From JACQZU01 sp041908165 (lineage in GTDB: Bacteria > Acidobacteriota > Holophagae > Holophagales > Holophagaceae), in NCBI GenBank assembly GCA_041908165.1, contig JAYRFV010000107.1:5952-69951 (forward strand): DNA of 64,000 bases. Reading direction: 5' to 3'. Under the pieces are notes generated by a model that was given only the letters and a program-made list of their open reading frames with translations, made no database searches and was not told the DNA's origin. Within the stretch, counting starts at the first letter, position 1. The number at the start of each line of letters is the position of its first letter. A program made the position numbers and the translations under genes. Positions 43,969 through 52,096 of the stretch are shown here, piece after piece.

Positions 43969-44691
43969 CTAGTCCAGGTTCTCGCGCAGGAAGGCGAGGG
44001 TGGCAGGCCAGGCGATCCGCGCCACCCCGGGATTGTAGCTGGCGCGCTGGTCGCAGAAGAAGCCGTGGTCGGCGCCGTCGAAGGTCAGGCCGATGTGGCC
44101 CTTGCCGGCCGCGCGGAGGGCCTCCGCCACCTGCCCCGGCTGCTCGGCGGGGATGATCGCGTCGGCGCCGCCCCAGACCGTCAGCAGCGGGCACTCGAGC
44201 CGGTCCAGGCGGTCGAAGTGGCTGGGGATGTCGCGGCCGTAGAAGCTGATGGCGCAGCCGAGTCCTGCGCTGGTGGCGGCCAGGAAGCTCAGCCGCCCCC
44301 CCAGGCAGTAGCCCACGCTCCCGACCCGGCGGCCGGCGCTTCGCGGGTGTGCCGAGAACCAGGCCAGCAGCGCCTCCACATCCAGGGCCAGGGACCCCGG
44401 CGTCAGCTGCGCGGCGTGGGCCCGGCCGGGGGTGTAGTCGGCGTAGCTGCTGGTGAAGCCCGGGGCGGTGCGGTGGAACACCTCCGGCGCCACCGCCAGG
44501 AACCCCTCCGCGGCGAAGCGCCGGCAGAGCTCCTGGATGTGGCCGTTCACCCCGAAGATCTCCTGGAACACGATCAGCCCGGGGACCGGCCCGGCCCTGG
44601 CCGGCTCGGCGGCGTAGGCGCGCATCCGGCCGCCGTCGGCCACCGGCAGGTCGGTCCAGGCGGGCTCGGGGCAGGGGGGCGGATGGTCCAT
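43969..44691 (-). CDS. dienelactone hydrolase family protein
   Basis: This is a 240-residue alpha/beta hydrolase. The triad is C129 (GYCLGG), D177 (GGADAIIP) and H209 (ADHGFFCD), which is the Cys-Asp-His set of dienelactone hydrolases. FQEIFGVNGHIQELCRR is the conserved N-terminal motif. It hydrolyses lactones or esters in the cytoplasm; the substrate is unknown. It is divergent from nadC (29 nt between starts) and is first in the apparent dienelactone-hydrolase/crotonase/proB/proA run. Confidence 0.92.
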   Translation of the reverse strand: MDHPPPCPEPAWTDLPVADGGRMRAYAAEPARAGPVPGLIVFQEIFGVNGHIQELCRRFAAEGFLAVAPEVFHRTAPGFTSSYADYTPGRAHAAQLTPGSLALDVEALLAWFSAHPRSAGRRVGSVGYCLGGRLSFLAATSAGLGCAISFYGRDIPSHFDRLDRLECPLLTVWGGADAIIPAEQPGQVAEALRAAGKGHIGLTFDGADHGFFCDQRASYNPGVARIAWPATLAFLRENLD

Positions 44692-44720
44692 GCGCCATTC
44701 TACCGGCGTAGACTGCAGCC

Positions 44721-45575
44721 ATGACCGACCCCCATCCGCCCCATCCCGAGAGCTACCGCGACCAGCTCAGGGCCTTCCTCCGCGAGGACTGGGGGACCCA
44801 GGACTGGAGCACCGCCGCCGTGCCGGACCGGCCGATGAAGGCGCGCATCAGCGCCAAGGGCGACCTGGTGCTGGCCGGGCTGCCCATGGCGATCGAACTG
44901 CTGCGGTGCGTCGACGCGGAGCTGCAGGTGCACCCCAAGGCCCGCGATGGCGAGTGGGCCACCCGCGGCCAGGCGGTCCTGGAGGTGGAGGGCAGCGGCC
45001 ACGCCATCCTGTTGGCCGAGCGGGTGCTGCTGAACCTGCTGCAGCGGCTCTCCGGCACCGCCACCCTGACCCGCGCCTTCGTCGACGCGGTGGCCGGCAT
45101 TGACGCGCGCATCCTCGACACCCGCAAGACCACCCCGGGCCTCAAGCTGCTGGAGAAGTACGCGGTCCGCTGCGGCGGCGGGACCAACCACCGCCTGACC
45201 CTGGGCGACGGCGTGCTGCTCAAGGAGAACCACCTGGCCGCCGCCGGTGGCGTGCCTGCGGCGGTGCGCGCAGCCCGGGCGGCCGCCCCCAACCTGCTGC
45301 GGATCGAGGTCGAAGTGGAGACCCTCGACCAGCTGCGCCAGTGCCTCGAACTCGCCGAGGTCGACGGGGTGCTGCTGGACAACATGGACCTGGCCACCCT
45401 GCGGTCGGCCGTGGACCTGCGCCGGGCCAGCGGCCGTCGGGTCTTCCTCGAGGCCAGCGGCAACCTGACCCTGGAAACTGCGCGGGCGGTGGCCGAGACC
45501 GGCGTGGACTTCCTGTCGGTGGGCGCGCTCACCCACAGCGCCCCCGCCGCCGACCTCAGCCTGCGGTTCCTCTGA
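44721..45575 (+). CDS. nadC: nicotinate-nucleotide pyrophosphorylase NadC
   Basis: This is a 284-residue protein. Motifs: a NLLQRLSGTATLTRAFVDAV segment, LDTRKTTPGLKLLEKYAVRCGG (split between binding residues), NHRLTLGDGVLLKENH, and VDFLSVGALTHSAPAADLSL. It makes nicotinate mononucleotide from quinolinate and phosphoribosyl pyrophosphate. Together with nadE (10659) it is part of de novo NAD synthesis. No nadA or nadB gene is nearby. It converges on the universal stress gene with 9 nt between stops. Confidence 0.95.
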   Translation: MTDPHPPHPESYRDQLRAFLREDWGTQDWSTAAVPDRPMKARISAKGDLVLAGLPMAIELLRCVDAELQVHPKARDGEWATRGQAVLEVEGSGHAILLAERVLLNLLQRLSGTATLTRAFVDAVAGIDARILDTRKTTPGLKLLEKYAVRCGGGTNHRLTLGDGVLLKENHLAAAGGVPAAVRAARAAAPNLLRIEVEVETLDQLRQCLELAEVDGVLLDNMDLATLRSAVDLRRASGRRVFLEASGNLTLETARAVAETGVDFLSVGALTHSAPAADLSLRFL

Positions 45576-45584
45576 AGGGGCGGC

Positions 45585-46028
45585 TCACCGCCGTGGAGCG
45601 CCGTCCTCGGCCTGGGTGCGCACGACCAGCACGTCGCAGGGGGCGTGGCGGACCACCCGGGCCGCGGTGCTGCCGAACAGGAGGCGCTCCAGGGTGCTGT
45701 GCCCGACCTGGGCCACCACCAGCAGGGTGCGCGGATCGGCCTCGCGCACCAGCTCCTCCGCAGGACTGCCCCAGCGCACCAGCCCACGGGCCCCGGTGAC
45801 CCCGCCGAGCAGGGCCTCGAGCTGTTCGCGGGCATGCTGTTCCAGGCTGTTCAGCCAGGCCGGATCCGGCAGCGCGATCTGCGCCTCCGGGAGCATGGGC
45901 GCCGGCGGCTGCATCACGTGCAGGGCCACCAACGGCACCTCCATCCGCGCCGCCCAGCCGGACGCCCGCTGCAGGGCCAGCTTCGAAGCCTCGGAGAAAT
46001 CCACCCCCACCAGCACCCGGTTGATCAT
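45585..46028 (-). CDS. universal stress protein (UspA family)
   Basis: This is a 147-residue protein. The fold starts RVLVGVDFSEASKLAL and carries VALHVMQP. Near the C-terminus the ATP-binding region reads GHSTLERLLFGSTAARVV, followed by CDVLVV. The glycines of the family ATP motif are partly kept, so nucleotide binding is plausible. It is a cytoplasmic stress protein. It is divergent from the pirin gene across a 136-nt region with the palindromic promoter. Confidence 0.88.
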   Translation of the reverse strand: MINRVLVGVDFSEASKLALQRASGWAARMEVPLVALHVMQPPAPMLPEAQIALPDPAWLNSLEQHAREQLEALLGGVTGARGLVRWGSPAEELVREADPRTLLVVAQVGHSTLERLLFGSTAARVVRHAPCDVLVVRTQAEDGAPRR

Positions 46029-46103
46029 GGCCGTCCTCCGCTCCCGCTCCCAACATAGGCCCCTTAGGCGTCATTGGCGACGTTCCCGTGCGGTGGTCCG
46101 GGG

Positions 46104-46131
46104 TTGAAACAAATGTTTAAACATTTAAATT
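46104..46131 (+). promoter_or_regulatory. promoter with embedded palindrome, upstream of the pirin gene
   Basis: TTGAAA (46104-46109) and TAAATT (46126-46131) are separated by 16 nt. Between and into them lies a perfect 16-bp palindrome, AAATGTTTAAACATTT (46111-46126). The -10 box ends 33 nt before the pirin ATG. A dimeric repressor (MarR- or TetR-like) covering the promoter would fit. No regulator gene is adjacent. Confidence 0.5.
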
Positions 46132-46164
46132 GGTCGTGGACCCGCTGGGCCCACAGGAGGAAGC

Positions 46165-47034
46165 ATGGCGCTGCGGCAACTCGATGCGGTCCACGACGGC
46201 CTTCCCACCGCCGACGGCAATGGAGTCCCCTTGCGGCGCCTGGTGCCCTGGGCCGGGGGGAACGGCGGCGCGGCCTTCCGGGCGGTGGACCCCTTCCTGC
46301 TGATGGACCACTTCGGCCCGATGGTGCTGCCGCCCGGCACCGACGTGGGCTTCCCCCCCCACCCCCACAAGGGCTTCCAGACCCTCACCTACCTGATCCA
46401 GGGCGCCTTCCGCCACCGCGACAGCACCGGCGGGGCGGGCACCCTGCGACCCGGCGGCGCCCAGCTGATGACCGCCGGCCGGGGCATCGTCCACGAGGAG
46501 ATGCCGGTGCCGGAGCATCTGGAGACCGGCGGCCCGATCGAGGGCGTGCAACTCTGGATCAACCTTCCCCGGGCGGAGAAACTGAGCCGGCCCGGCTACC
46601 AGGACCTGCAGCCGGAGTCGATGCCCTGGACCGCCCTGCCCGGGGGCCGGATCAAGGCCCTGGCGGGAACCTGGGCCGGCGTCGAGGGCCCGGTCCGGAC
46701 CCCGGCGCGGATCGCCTACGCTCACCTGGAGCTGGACCCCGGGGGCGCCTTCCAGGGCAGCCTGCCGGCCGGCTGGATGGGGGCCCTCGCGGTGCTGCAC
46801 GGCGCCGTTCTGGTGGCCGGCCGCCCGCTCCGGGCGGGGCAGGTGGGGCTGCTGTCGGCGGAGGGGGAGGACCTGGCCCTGGCGGCTCCGGAGGGTGCCA
46901 GCCTGATGCTGCTTGCAGGACACCCACTGGGGGAGCCGATCGCCCACTACGGGCCCTTCGTCATGAACACCCGGGCCGAGATCGACGCGGCGATCCTGGA
47001 GTACCAGAGCGGACGCATGGGTCGTCTGGATTGA
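46165..47034 (+). CDS. pirin family protein
   Basis: This is a 289-residue bicupin. The metal ligands correspond to H66 and H68 (PPHPHKGFQTLTYL) and H110 and E112 (IVHEEMP), matching the human pirin set His56/58/101 and Glu103. The C-terminal cupin is less conserved, as usual. Pirins are cytoplasmic; some have quercetinase-like dioxygenase activity, others act in redox regulation. The gene stands alone behind a probable operator-promoter and is followed by the receptor gene 68 nt later. Confidence 0.93.
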   Translation: MALRQLDAVHDGLPTADGNGVPLRRLVPWAGGNGGAAFRAVDPFLLMDHFGPMVLPPGTDVGFPPHPHKGFQTLTYLIQGAFRHRDSTGGAGTLRPGGAQLMTAGRGIVHEEMPVPEHLETGGPIEGVQLWINLPRAEKLSRPGYQDLQPESMPWTALPGGRIKALAGTWAGVEGPVRTPARIAYAHLELDPGGAFQGSLPAGWMGALAVLHGAVLVAGRPLRAGQVGLLSAEGEDLALAAPEGASLMLLAGHPLGEPIAHYGPFVMNTRAEIDAAILEYQSGRMGRLD

Positions 47035-47102
47035 TGCGCCGGAATTCCAGGATCCGCCGAGAAGGCCGATACTGAGACAACTTCCAACCTGGGGGTGACC
47101 CC

Positions 47103-48692
47103 ATGTCATGGCTGCGGCGATCTGCCCCGCCGGTTCTCGGACCGCCCACGGAGGGGGTGCGGACCGACCTGCGCGCCGCCTTCGCCGGCCTCGAGCGGGT
47201 GCTGGTCCGGGCCGCCATCGGCGCGGCGCGGATCTCCCTGCGCCTGCAGACGGTGGCCGCCGGCAACCGCAGCCTGGGCCGCGATTCCGGGGAGATCCAG
47301 GCGGCCACCGAGCGGCTCGTCCACAGCATCGCCGAAGTGGCCGCCCGGTCCCAGGACACCGCCGAGGGGGCCCGGCGGATGGCCGACCTGACCCGCGCCG
47401 GCCAGCAGGTCAGCGAGGAGGCGGCCGCCTCGGCCCGCCGCCTGCAGGAGCACACCGGCGTGACCGAGGCGCGGCTCCAGGCCCTCATGGAGAAGGTCCA
47501 GGCGGTCACCCAGGTGTCCCAGGTGATCGACGACATCGCCACCCGCACCAACCTGCTGGCCCTCAACGCCGCCATCGAGGCGGCCCACGCCGGCCAGGCC
47601 GGGCGCGGCTTCGCGGTGGTGGCCGAGGAGGTGCGCAAGCTGGCCGAGGGCACCTCCCGGCAGACCCAGGAGATCGGCGGCCTGCTGCAGGGGGTCCTGG
47701 CCGAACTGGACCCGGCCCGCCAGGCCATGACCGAAAGCCTCGCCCTGGCCTCCCGCACCATGGAACGTACCGGCATGGTGGGCCAGCAGCTGGCGGAACT
47801 GCTGGACCTCGCCCGCAGCACCTCCGACCACGTGGACGCCATCGCCCGCTCGACCGCCGCCCAGTCCGAGACCACGGTGGCCCTGGACTCGGCGGTGCGG
47901 ACCTCGCGGGAGGCCATCGGCTCCCAGGGGGAGGAGACCACCCACCTCGCCAGCGAGGCCTTCGGCCTGTCTGCCCTCACCGAGGACGGCTACCACCACC
48001 TGGCCGGCTTCGACACCGGCTCGATGTTCTTCCGGTCGCTGCGGGCCGGCCGCGCCCTCCGCGACCGCTGCGAGGAAGTCCTCGAGGCTCCGGTCCTGGC
48101 CGGCCGCCTGCGCCTGGAGGACCTGCTGGAACTCAGCTACACCGAGATCACCGGGGCCGCCATCCAGTCGCTGCGCCGGCTCTTCGACGTCCGCCGGGTG
48201 CCGGACAGCGGCTTCACGCCGCCGAAGTACGCCACCGCCTACGACGCTCTCGTCGACGAGGCCCTGCAGCCGATCTTCGACGACGTCCTGGAGCAGGAGC
48301 CGAAGCTGATCTTCGCCCTGATCCTGGACCTGAACAGCTATGCGCCCACCCACAACCGGGTCTACATGAAGGACTGGACCGGCGACCCGGCCCAGGACCT
48401 GGTGGGCAACCGGGTCAAGCGCTTCTTCACCGACGCCCGGGTGCTGGTGCGCGGGGCCCGGACCGGACTCGGAGCCGCGGCCGTGGACCTGCCCGACCGC
48501 GCACCCCGGGAAGCCTTCCGCCTTGCGGGCTGCGACCTGAAGGAGACCCCCGAGGCCCGCGAAGGGTTCCTGGTGCAGACCTACGCCCGCGACACCGGCG
48601 CCCTGGTCACCGCGCTGAGCATCCCGCTGTTCGTCCAGGGCCAACGCTACGGGGCCGCGCTGCTCGGCTGGACCGAGGACGGCAGCGCCTGA
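47103..48692 (+). CDS. soluble methyl-accepting-chemotaxis-type receptor, signalling domain first
   Basis: This is a 529-residue protein without a transmembrane helix. Residues about 1-310 form the helical signalling domain; the hairpin tip is IDDIATRTNLLALNAAIEAAHAG, followed by GRGFAVVAEEVRKLAEG. Residues about 330-529 are a separate sensory domain with an HNRVYMKDWTGDPAQDLVGNR-like block and a LSIPLFVQGQRYGAALLGW end that recalls Cache/PAS domains. The sensor thus follows the signalling part, the reverse of the usual order. It probably reports an intracellular cue to CheA. RBS GGGGGTGACC lies before the ATG. Confidence 0.85.
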   Translation: MSWLRRSAPPVLGPPTEGVRTDLRAAFAGLERVLVRAAIGAARISLRLQTVAAGNRSLGRDSGEIQAATERLVHSIAEVAARSQDTAEGARRMADLTRAGQQVSEEAAASARRLQEHTGVTEARLQALMEKVQAVTQVSQVIDDIATRTNLLALNAAIEAAHAGQAGRGFAVVAEEVRKLAEGTSRQTQEIGGLLQGVLAELDPARQAMTESLALASRTMERTGMVGQQLAELLDLARSTSDHVDAIARSTAAQSETTVALDSAVRTSREAIGSQGEETTHLASEAFGLSALTEDGYHHLAGFDTGSMFFRSLRAGRALRDRCEEVLEAPVLAGRLRLEDLLELSYTEITGAAIQSLRRLFDVRRVPDSGFTPPKYATAYDALVDEALQPIFDDVLEQEPKLIFALILDLNSYAPTHNRVYMKDWTGDPAQDLVGNRVKRFFTDARVLVRGARTGLGAAAVDLPDRAPREAFRLAGCDLKETPEAREGFLVQTYARDTGALVTALSIPLFVQGQRYGAALLGWTEDGSA

Positions 48693-48705
48693 ACCCGCGC
48701 CGCGT

Positions 48706-50103
48706 TCAGGGCTCCGGCTCGGCCTGGAGGGTGCGGTGGATCCGGTGCGTGCCGGCGGCCATGGCAGACAGGCTCCGCGCCAGCGCCTCGCGGCTGCAGC
48801 GGAGCTGCTCCGACCAGGCCTCCAGCGGCACCTCGCCGCCCTCGGGGTGGGTCTGGACCCAGGTCCGCCAGAGGCCCCCGAGGGCCTCCGCATCCGGCTC
48901 GGCACCGTCCAGCCAGCTCCGTTCCTGGGGCCGCCGCGGTTCGTAGAACCGGGTCCCCTGGAGCTTCTCCGGCAGGAACGCCTGGGCCCGCCGGTAGTCG
49001 GCGTGGCTGTAGTGGTAGCCCTGGCCGCGACCGGCGGCGCGGGCGGGGGCGGTGTGGGCGTCGCGCAGCGCCTCGGGCACCGGGGCATCCTCGGCCGCCA
49101 GGGCGGCGTCGATGGCCACCACCGTGGCGTTGCTCTTGGCCGCCTTGGCCACGTAGATCACCGCCTGGGCCAGCGGGATCCTCGCCTCCGGCCAGCCCAC
49201 CTGCTCGGCGGCGCGGCTGGCGGCCTCCGCCAGCAGGAAGGCGGTGGGGTCGGCATTGCCGACGTCCTCGGCGGCGGTGACCAGCAGCCGCCGGGCGATG
49301 AAGCGCGGGTCCTCGCCGCCGCGGATCATCCGGCTCAGGTAGTACAGCGCCGCGTCCGGGTCGGAGCCGCGCAGGCTCTTCTGGAAGGCCGAGGCCAGGT
49401 CGTAGTGGCCATCGGCGCGGTCGAACAGCAGCCGTCCGCCCAGTCCCTGCTGCAGGCTGTCGAGGCTGCGCTCCGGCTCCGGCAGTTGCAGGAAGTGCTC
49501 CAGGCCGGACAGGGCCGAGCGCAGGTCGCCGCCGGCCCAGTCGGCGAGCCAGCCGAACACCTCGACCGGGGGCGCACCGCCGGCCTCCCGCTCCCAGGCC
49601 CGCGCCAGGACCGTGCGGATGTCCTCCGATGCCAGCGCCTTCAGCGGGTGCAACTGGCAGCGGCTGCGCAGGGCCGGGTTCAGGTAGAAGGCGGGGTTTT
49701 CGGTGGTGGCGCCCACCAGGACCGCCTCGCCGCGCTCGAGGAAGGGCAGCAGGATGTCCTGCTGGGCGCGGTTGAACCGGTGGATCTCGTCCAGGAACAG
49801 CACCGGGGCCAATCCACGGAAGAGGGGCAGGGACGACTGCTCGAGCAGGAACTTCTTCAGTTCCGCCGCCGATCCGGTGGCGCCGCTGAACTCCAGGAAT
49901 CCGTGGCCGGTGGCCTGCGCCAGGATCCGCGCCAGGGTGGTCTTGCCCGTGCCGGGTGGGCCCCACAGGACCATCGACGGCAGCCGGCCCGATGCCACCA
50001 CCCGGCGCAGGACGCCGCGCGGCCCCACCAGGTGGCCCTGGCCCACCACCTCTTCGAGCGAAGTGGGCCTCATCCGTTCGGCAAGGGGGGCGAGCAGCGG
50101 CAT
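48706..50103 (-). CDS. rarA: replication-associated recombination protein RarA (MgsA)
   Basis: This is a 465-residue AAA+ ATPase. It starts PLAERMRPTSLEEVVGQGHL. Walker A is GPPGTGKT (48-55) and Walker B VLFLDEIHRFNRAQQD; sensor and arginine-finger regions read GATTENPAFYLNPALRSRC. The C-terminal tetramerisation domain has RMIRGGEDPRFIARRLL and SEDVGNADP-like text (AAEDVGNADP). It acts at stalled forks and with SSB. The C-terminus is about 20 residues longer than E. coli RarA. Its start lies 81 nt from the divergent AlaX-type gene. Confidence 0.94.
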   Translation of the reverse strand: MPLLAPLAERMRPTSLEEVVGQGHLVGPRGVLRRVVASGRLPSMVLWGPPGTGKTTLARILAQATGHGFLEFSGATGSAAELKKFLLEQSSLPLFRGLAPVLFLDEIHRFNRAQQDILLPFLERGEAVLVGATTENPAFYLNPALRSRCQLHPLKALASEDIRTVLARAWEREAGGAPPVEVFGWLADWAGGDLRSALSGLEHFLQLPEPERSLDSLQQGLGGRLLFDRADGHYDLASAFQKSLRGSDPDAALYYLSRMIRGGEDPRFIARRLLVTAAEDVGNADPTAFLLAEAASRAAEQVGWPEARIPLAQAVIYVAKAAKSNATVVAIDAALAAEDAPVPEALRDAHTAPARAAGRGQGYHYSHADYRRAQAFLPEKLQGTRFYEPRRPQERSWLDGAEPDAEALGGLWRTWVQTHPEGGEVPLEAWSEQLRCSREALARSLSAMAAGTHRIHRTLQAEPEP

Positions 50104-50184
50104 GGCGATGGACCTGGGCTCCAGACTACCGCGCCCTTCCTGGGCCGCGACGGTTCTCGAGGTCTGTCGTGCTAGTCTCTGCCG

Positions 50185-51375
50185 ATGAACCACTTGCCTG
50201 CCTACGAACGGGATCCCTGCCTGAGCGTGCTGGAAACCTCGGTGCGAGAGGCCTGGCAGGACCAGGGGGCCTGCCTCGCGGTGCTGGAGGACACCCTGTT
50301 CTATCCGGAGGGGGGTGGCCAACCGGCGGACCGCGGTGAGATCAACGGGGTCCCGGTGCTGGACGTCCAGAAGCAGGAGGGCCGGATCGTCCACCGCCTG
50401 GAACGCGCCGTCGAGGTCGGCCCCGCCCGGCTGGTGCTCGACTGGCCGCGCCGCTTCGACCACATGCAGCAGCACACCGGCCAGCACCTGCTCACCGCCG
50501 TGGCGCAGGATCGCGGGGGGTGGGCGACCACCGCCTTCCACCTGGGCCCGGCGACCTGCGACATCGAACTGGACGTCGCGAGGCTCACGCCGCAGCAGCT
50601 GTCGGACCTCGAGGAGGCGGTCGCGGCGGAGATCCGCCGGGCACGGCCGGTCACCGCCCGCCGGGTGTCCGAGCAGGCCTACGCCCTGGAGACGGTCCGG
50701 TCCCGCGGCCTGCCGGCCGGTCACCAGGGCGACATCCGGCTGGTGGAGATCGCCGGCCTCGACCTCAACACCTGCGGCGGCACCCACCTGGCCAGCACCG
50801 CCGAGCTGGAACTGGTGAAGCTGCTCGGCTGCGAGCCGATCCGCGGCGGCACCCGGCTGTTCTTCGTGGCCGGGCGACGGGCGCGGCAGCGGTTCGACGG
50901 CCACGAGACGCGCAATGCCCGGCTGCGGGAACTGCTCGGCGCACCGGACGCTGAGCTGGCGGAGGCCCTGGCCGCGAAGCTGGACCAGGCGCAGGGCCTG
51001 GAGCGGCGGCTGCGGCACCTGGAGGAGGCGGCTGCCGAGGCGCTGGCGGAGTCCCTGGCCGCCGCCCCCGGACCGCTGGCGGAGCGCCACCTGGAGGGCA
51101 GGGAGGCGGCCTTCCTGCAGCGCACCGCCCGGACCGTGGTGGCCCGGTCACCGGCCCTGTGCGTGTTCCTCACCGGCGGCGGACCCGGAAAGCACGCCTT
51201 CATCCTCGCCTGCGGCGCCGCCTCCGGCCAGGACGCCGCCGCCCTTGGCAGGGCCCTCGCCCAGGACCTCGGCGGCCGCGGCGGCGGATCCGGCCCCTTC
51301 TTCCAAGGCGTCTGCCCCACCCTCGACACCCGCGACTCAGCCCTCAGGGCCCTCCTGGCCGCCATGGCCCCCTGA
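50185..51375 (+). CDS. AlaX-type alanyl-tRNA editing protein with DHHA1-like domain
   Basis: This is a 396-residue protein. The N-terminal part resembles the AlaRS beta-barrel (DTLFYPEGGGQPADRG). The zinc-binding editing site is H97 and H101 (QHTGQHLL) plus C197 and H201 (NTCGGTHL). The C-terminal region (about 240-396) has a coiled coil and a DHHA1-like GGGSGPFFQG end, as in AlaX-L. It hydrolyses Ser- or Gly-tRNA(Ala) in trans. It is cytoplasmic and not near alaS. Confidence 0.9.
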   Translation: MNHLPAYERDPCLSVLETSVREAWQDQGACLAVLEDTLFYPEGGGQPADRGEINGVPVLDVQKQEGRIVHRLERAVEVGPARLVLDWPRRFDHMQQHTGQHLLTAVAQDRGGWATTAFHLGPATCDIELDVARLTPQQLSDLEEAVAAEIRRARPVTARRVSEQAYALETVRSRGLPAGHQGDIRLVEIAGLDLNTCGGTHLASTAELELVKLLGCEPIRGGTRLFFVAGRRARQRFDGHETRNARLRELLGAPDAELAEALAAKLDQAQGLERRLRHLEEAAAEALAESLAAAPGPLAERHLEGREAAFLQRTARTVVARSPALCVFLTGGGPGKHAFILACGAASGQDAAALGRALAQDLGGRGGGSGPFFQGVCPTLDTRDSALRALLAAMAP

Positions 51376-51413
51376 GCCCTTCAATCAGCACGCGACCCCC
51401 ACCAACAGATAAA

Positions 51414-51441
51414 GCAAGGGACCGGCTTGCCGGTCCCTTGC
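51414..51441 (-). terminator. hairpin terminator, minus strand
   Basis: A perfect 13-bp stem (GCAAGGGACCGGC and its complement) is separated by 2 nt. Read on the minus strand it is followed by TTTATCTGTTGG, a T-rich tract, so it should end the hemerythrin transcript. On the plus strand the bases after the stem are G-rich, giving no U-tract for the AlaX-type gene. Confidence 0.6.
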
Positions 51442-51512
51442 GCGGGGGTATGGGGCGGTCCGCCGATGCGGTGTGCGTGCAGCGAAGCGGAGCGCGGAAC
51501 CCCCAGAAAGCA

Positions 51513-51920
51513 TCAGGCCGCGGCGAGGTGCGCCTCGTAGGCCGGGTAGAAGTGCTTGCGGGTCAGCTGCAGGCGGTGGCGGACCAGGTTGAACAGGAAG
51601 TCCATCTCCATCCGGAACTCGCCCGGAAGGCTGCCGTCGATGTCCCAGCGCTGGTAGAAGGACTGCAGCATCTCCGCCAGCCGGTGGTAGCCGGAGTGGA
51701 AGTCCACCAGCGCCGAGCGCAGGTCGGGGTCGTTGGCGGCCATGGCGTCCAGCGCCGGCAGGAGCAGCGTGTCCTCCAGCCGGAAGTGCTCCTCCAGCTT
51801 CCCCTGCAGGAACAGGATGCTGCGCCGGCCGACCTCGCTGCGGATGTCGGAGCTGCCGAGGCGCTCGAACAGGGCGGCGATCTCCTGCTGCTTCTGGAGG
51901 AGGATCTCGGTCAACAGCAT
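51513..51920 (-). CDS. hemerythrin HHE-like protein
   Basis: This is a 135-residue all-alpha protein. HHE-type residues are visible as H and E in KLEEHFRLEDTLLLPAL, H pairs in DFHSGYHRLAE and RHRLQLTRKHFYPAYEAH. A di-iron or diheme-like four-helix bundle is likely, but the ligand set is not an exact match to the bacteriohemerythrin at 12816. Such proteins bind O2 or NO, or serve iron storage. The start at 51920 was chosen over 51959 because it begins with the first amphipathic helix. It is divergent from the cysteine desulfurase (176 nt between starts). Confidence 0.75.
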   Translation of the reverse strand: MLLTEILLQKQQEIAALFERLGSSDIRSEVGRRSILFLQGKLEEHFRLEDTLLLPALDAMAANDPDLRSALVDFHSGYHRLAEMLQSFYQRWDIDGSLPGEFRMEMDFLFNLVRHRLQLTRKHFYPAYEAHLAAA

Positions 51921-52016
51921 GGGACGGCTCCTGGACCTTCCCCCGCGAGGAGGGATCACCAGTCTGGGTCCGATTCCGCGGCGTTGCCGCCCTGCGGTTC
52001 CCGGGACCGGCGGGTT

Positions 52017-52057
52017 CTTGATGAACGGGTCGTCCTGCTTGATGAACGGTCGGCCTG
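52017..52057. repeat. tandem direct repeat of CTTGATGAACGG units
   Basis: Two adjacent copies of about 20-21 nt (52017-52037 and 52038-52057) share CTTGATGAACGG-TCG-CCTG, differing by one indel and one substitution. They lie 40-80 nt before the cysteine desulfurase start, in the divergent region with the hemerythrin gene. Each holds a TTGAT half-site like those of CRP/FNR regulators, without the matching ATCAA, so regulation is speculative. Confidence 0.35.
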
Positions 52058-52096
52058 CCCCCGCCGGTTCCTGCGGGGTAGGATGGGCCCTGGACC

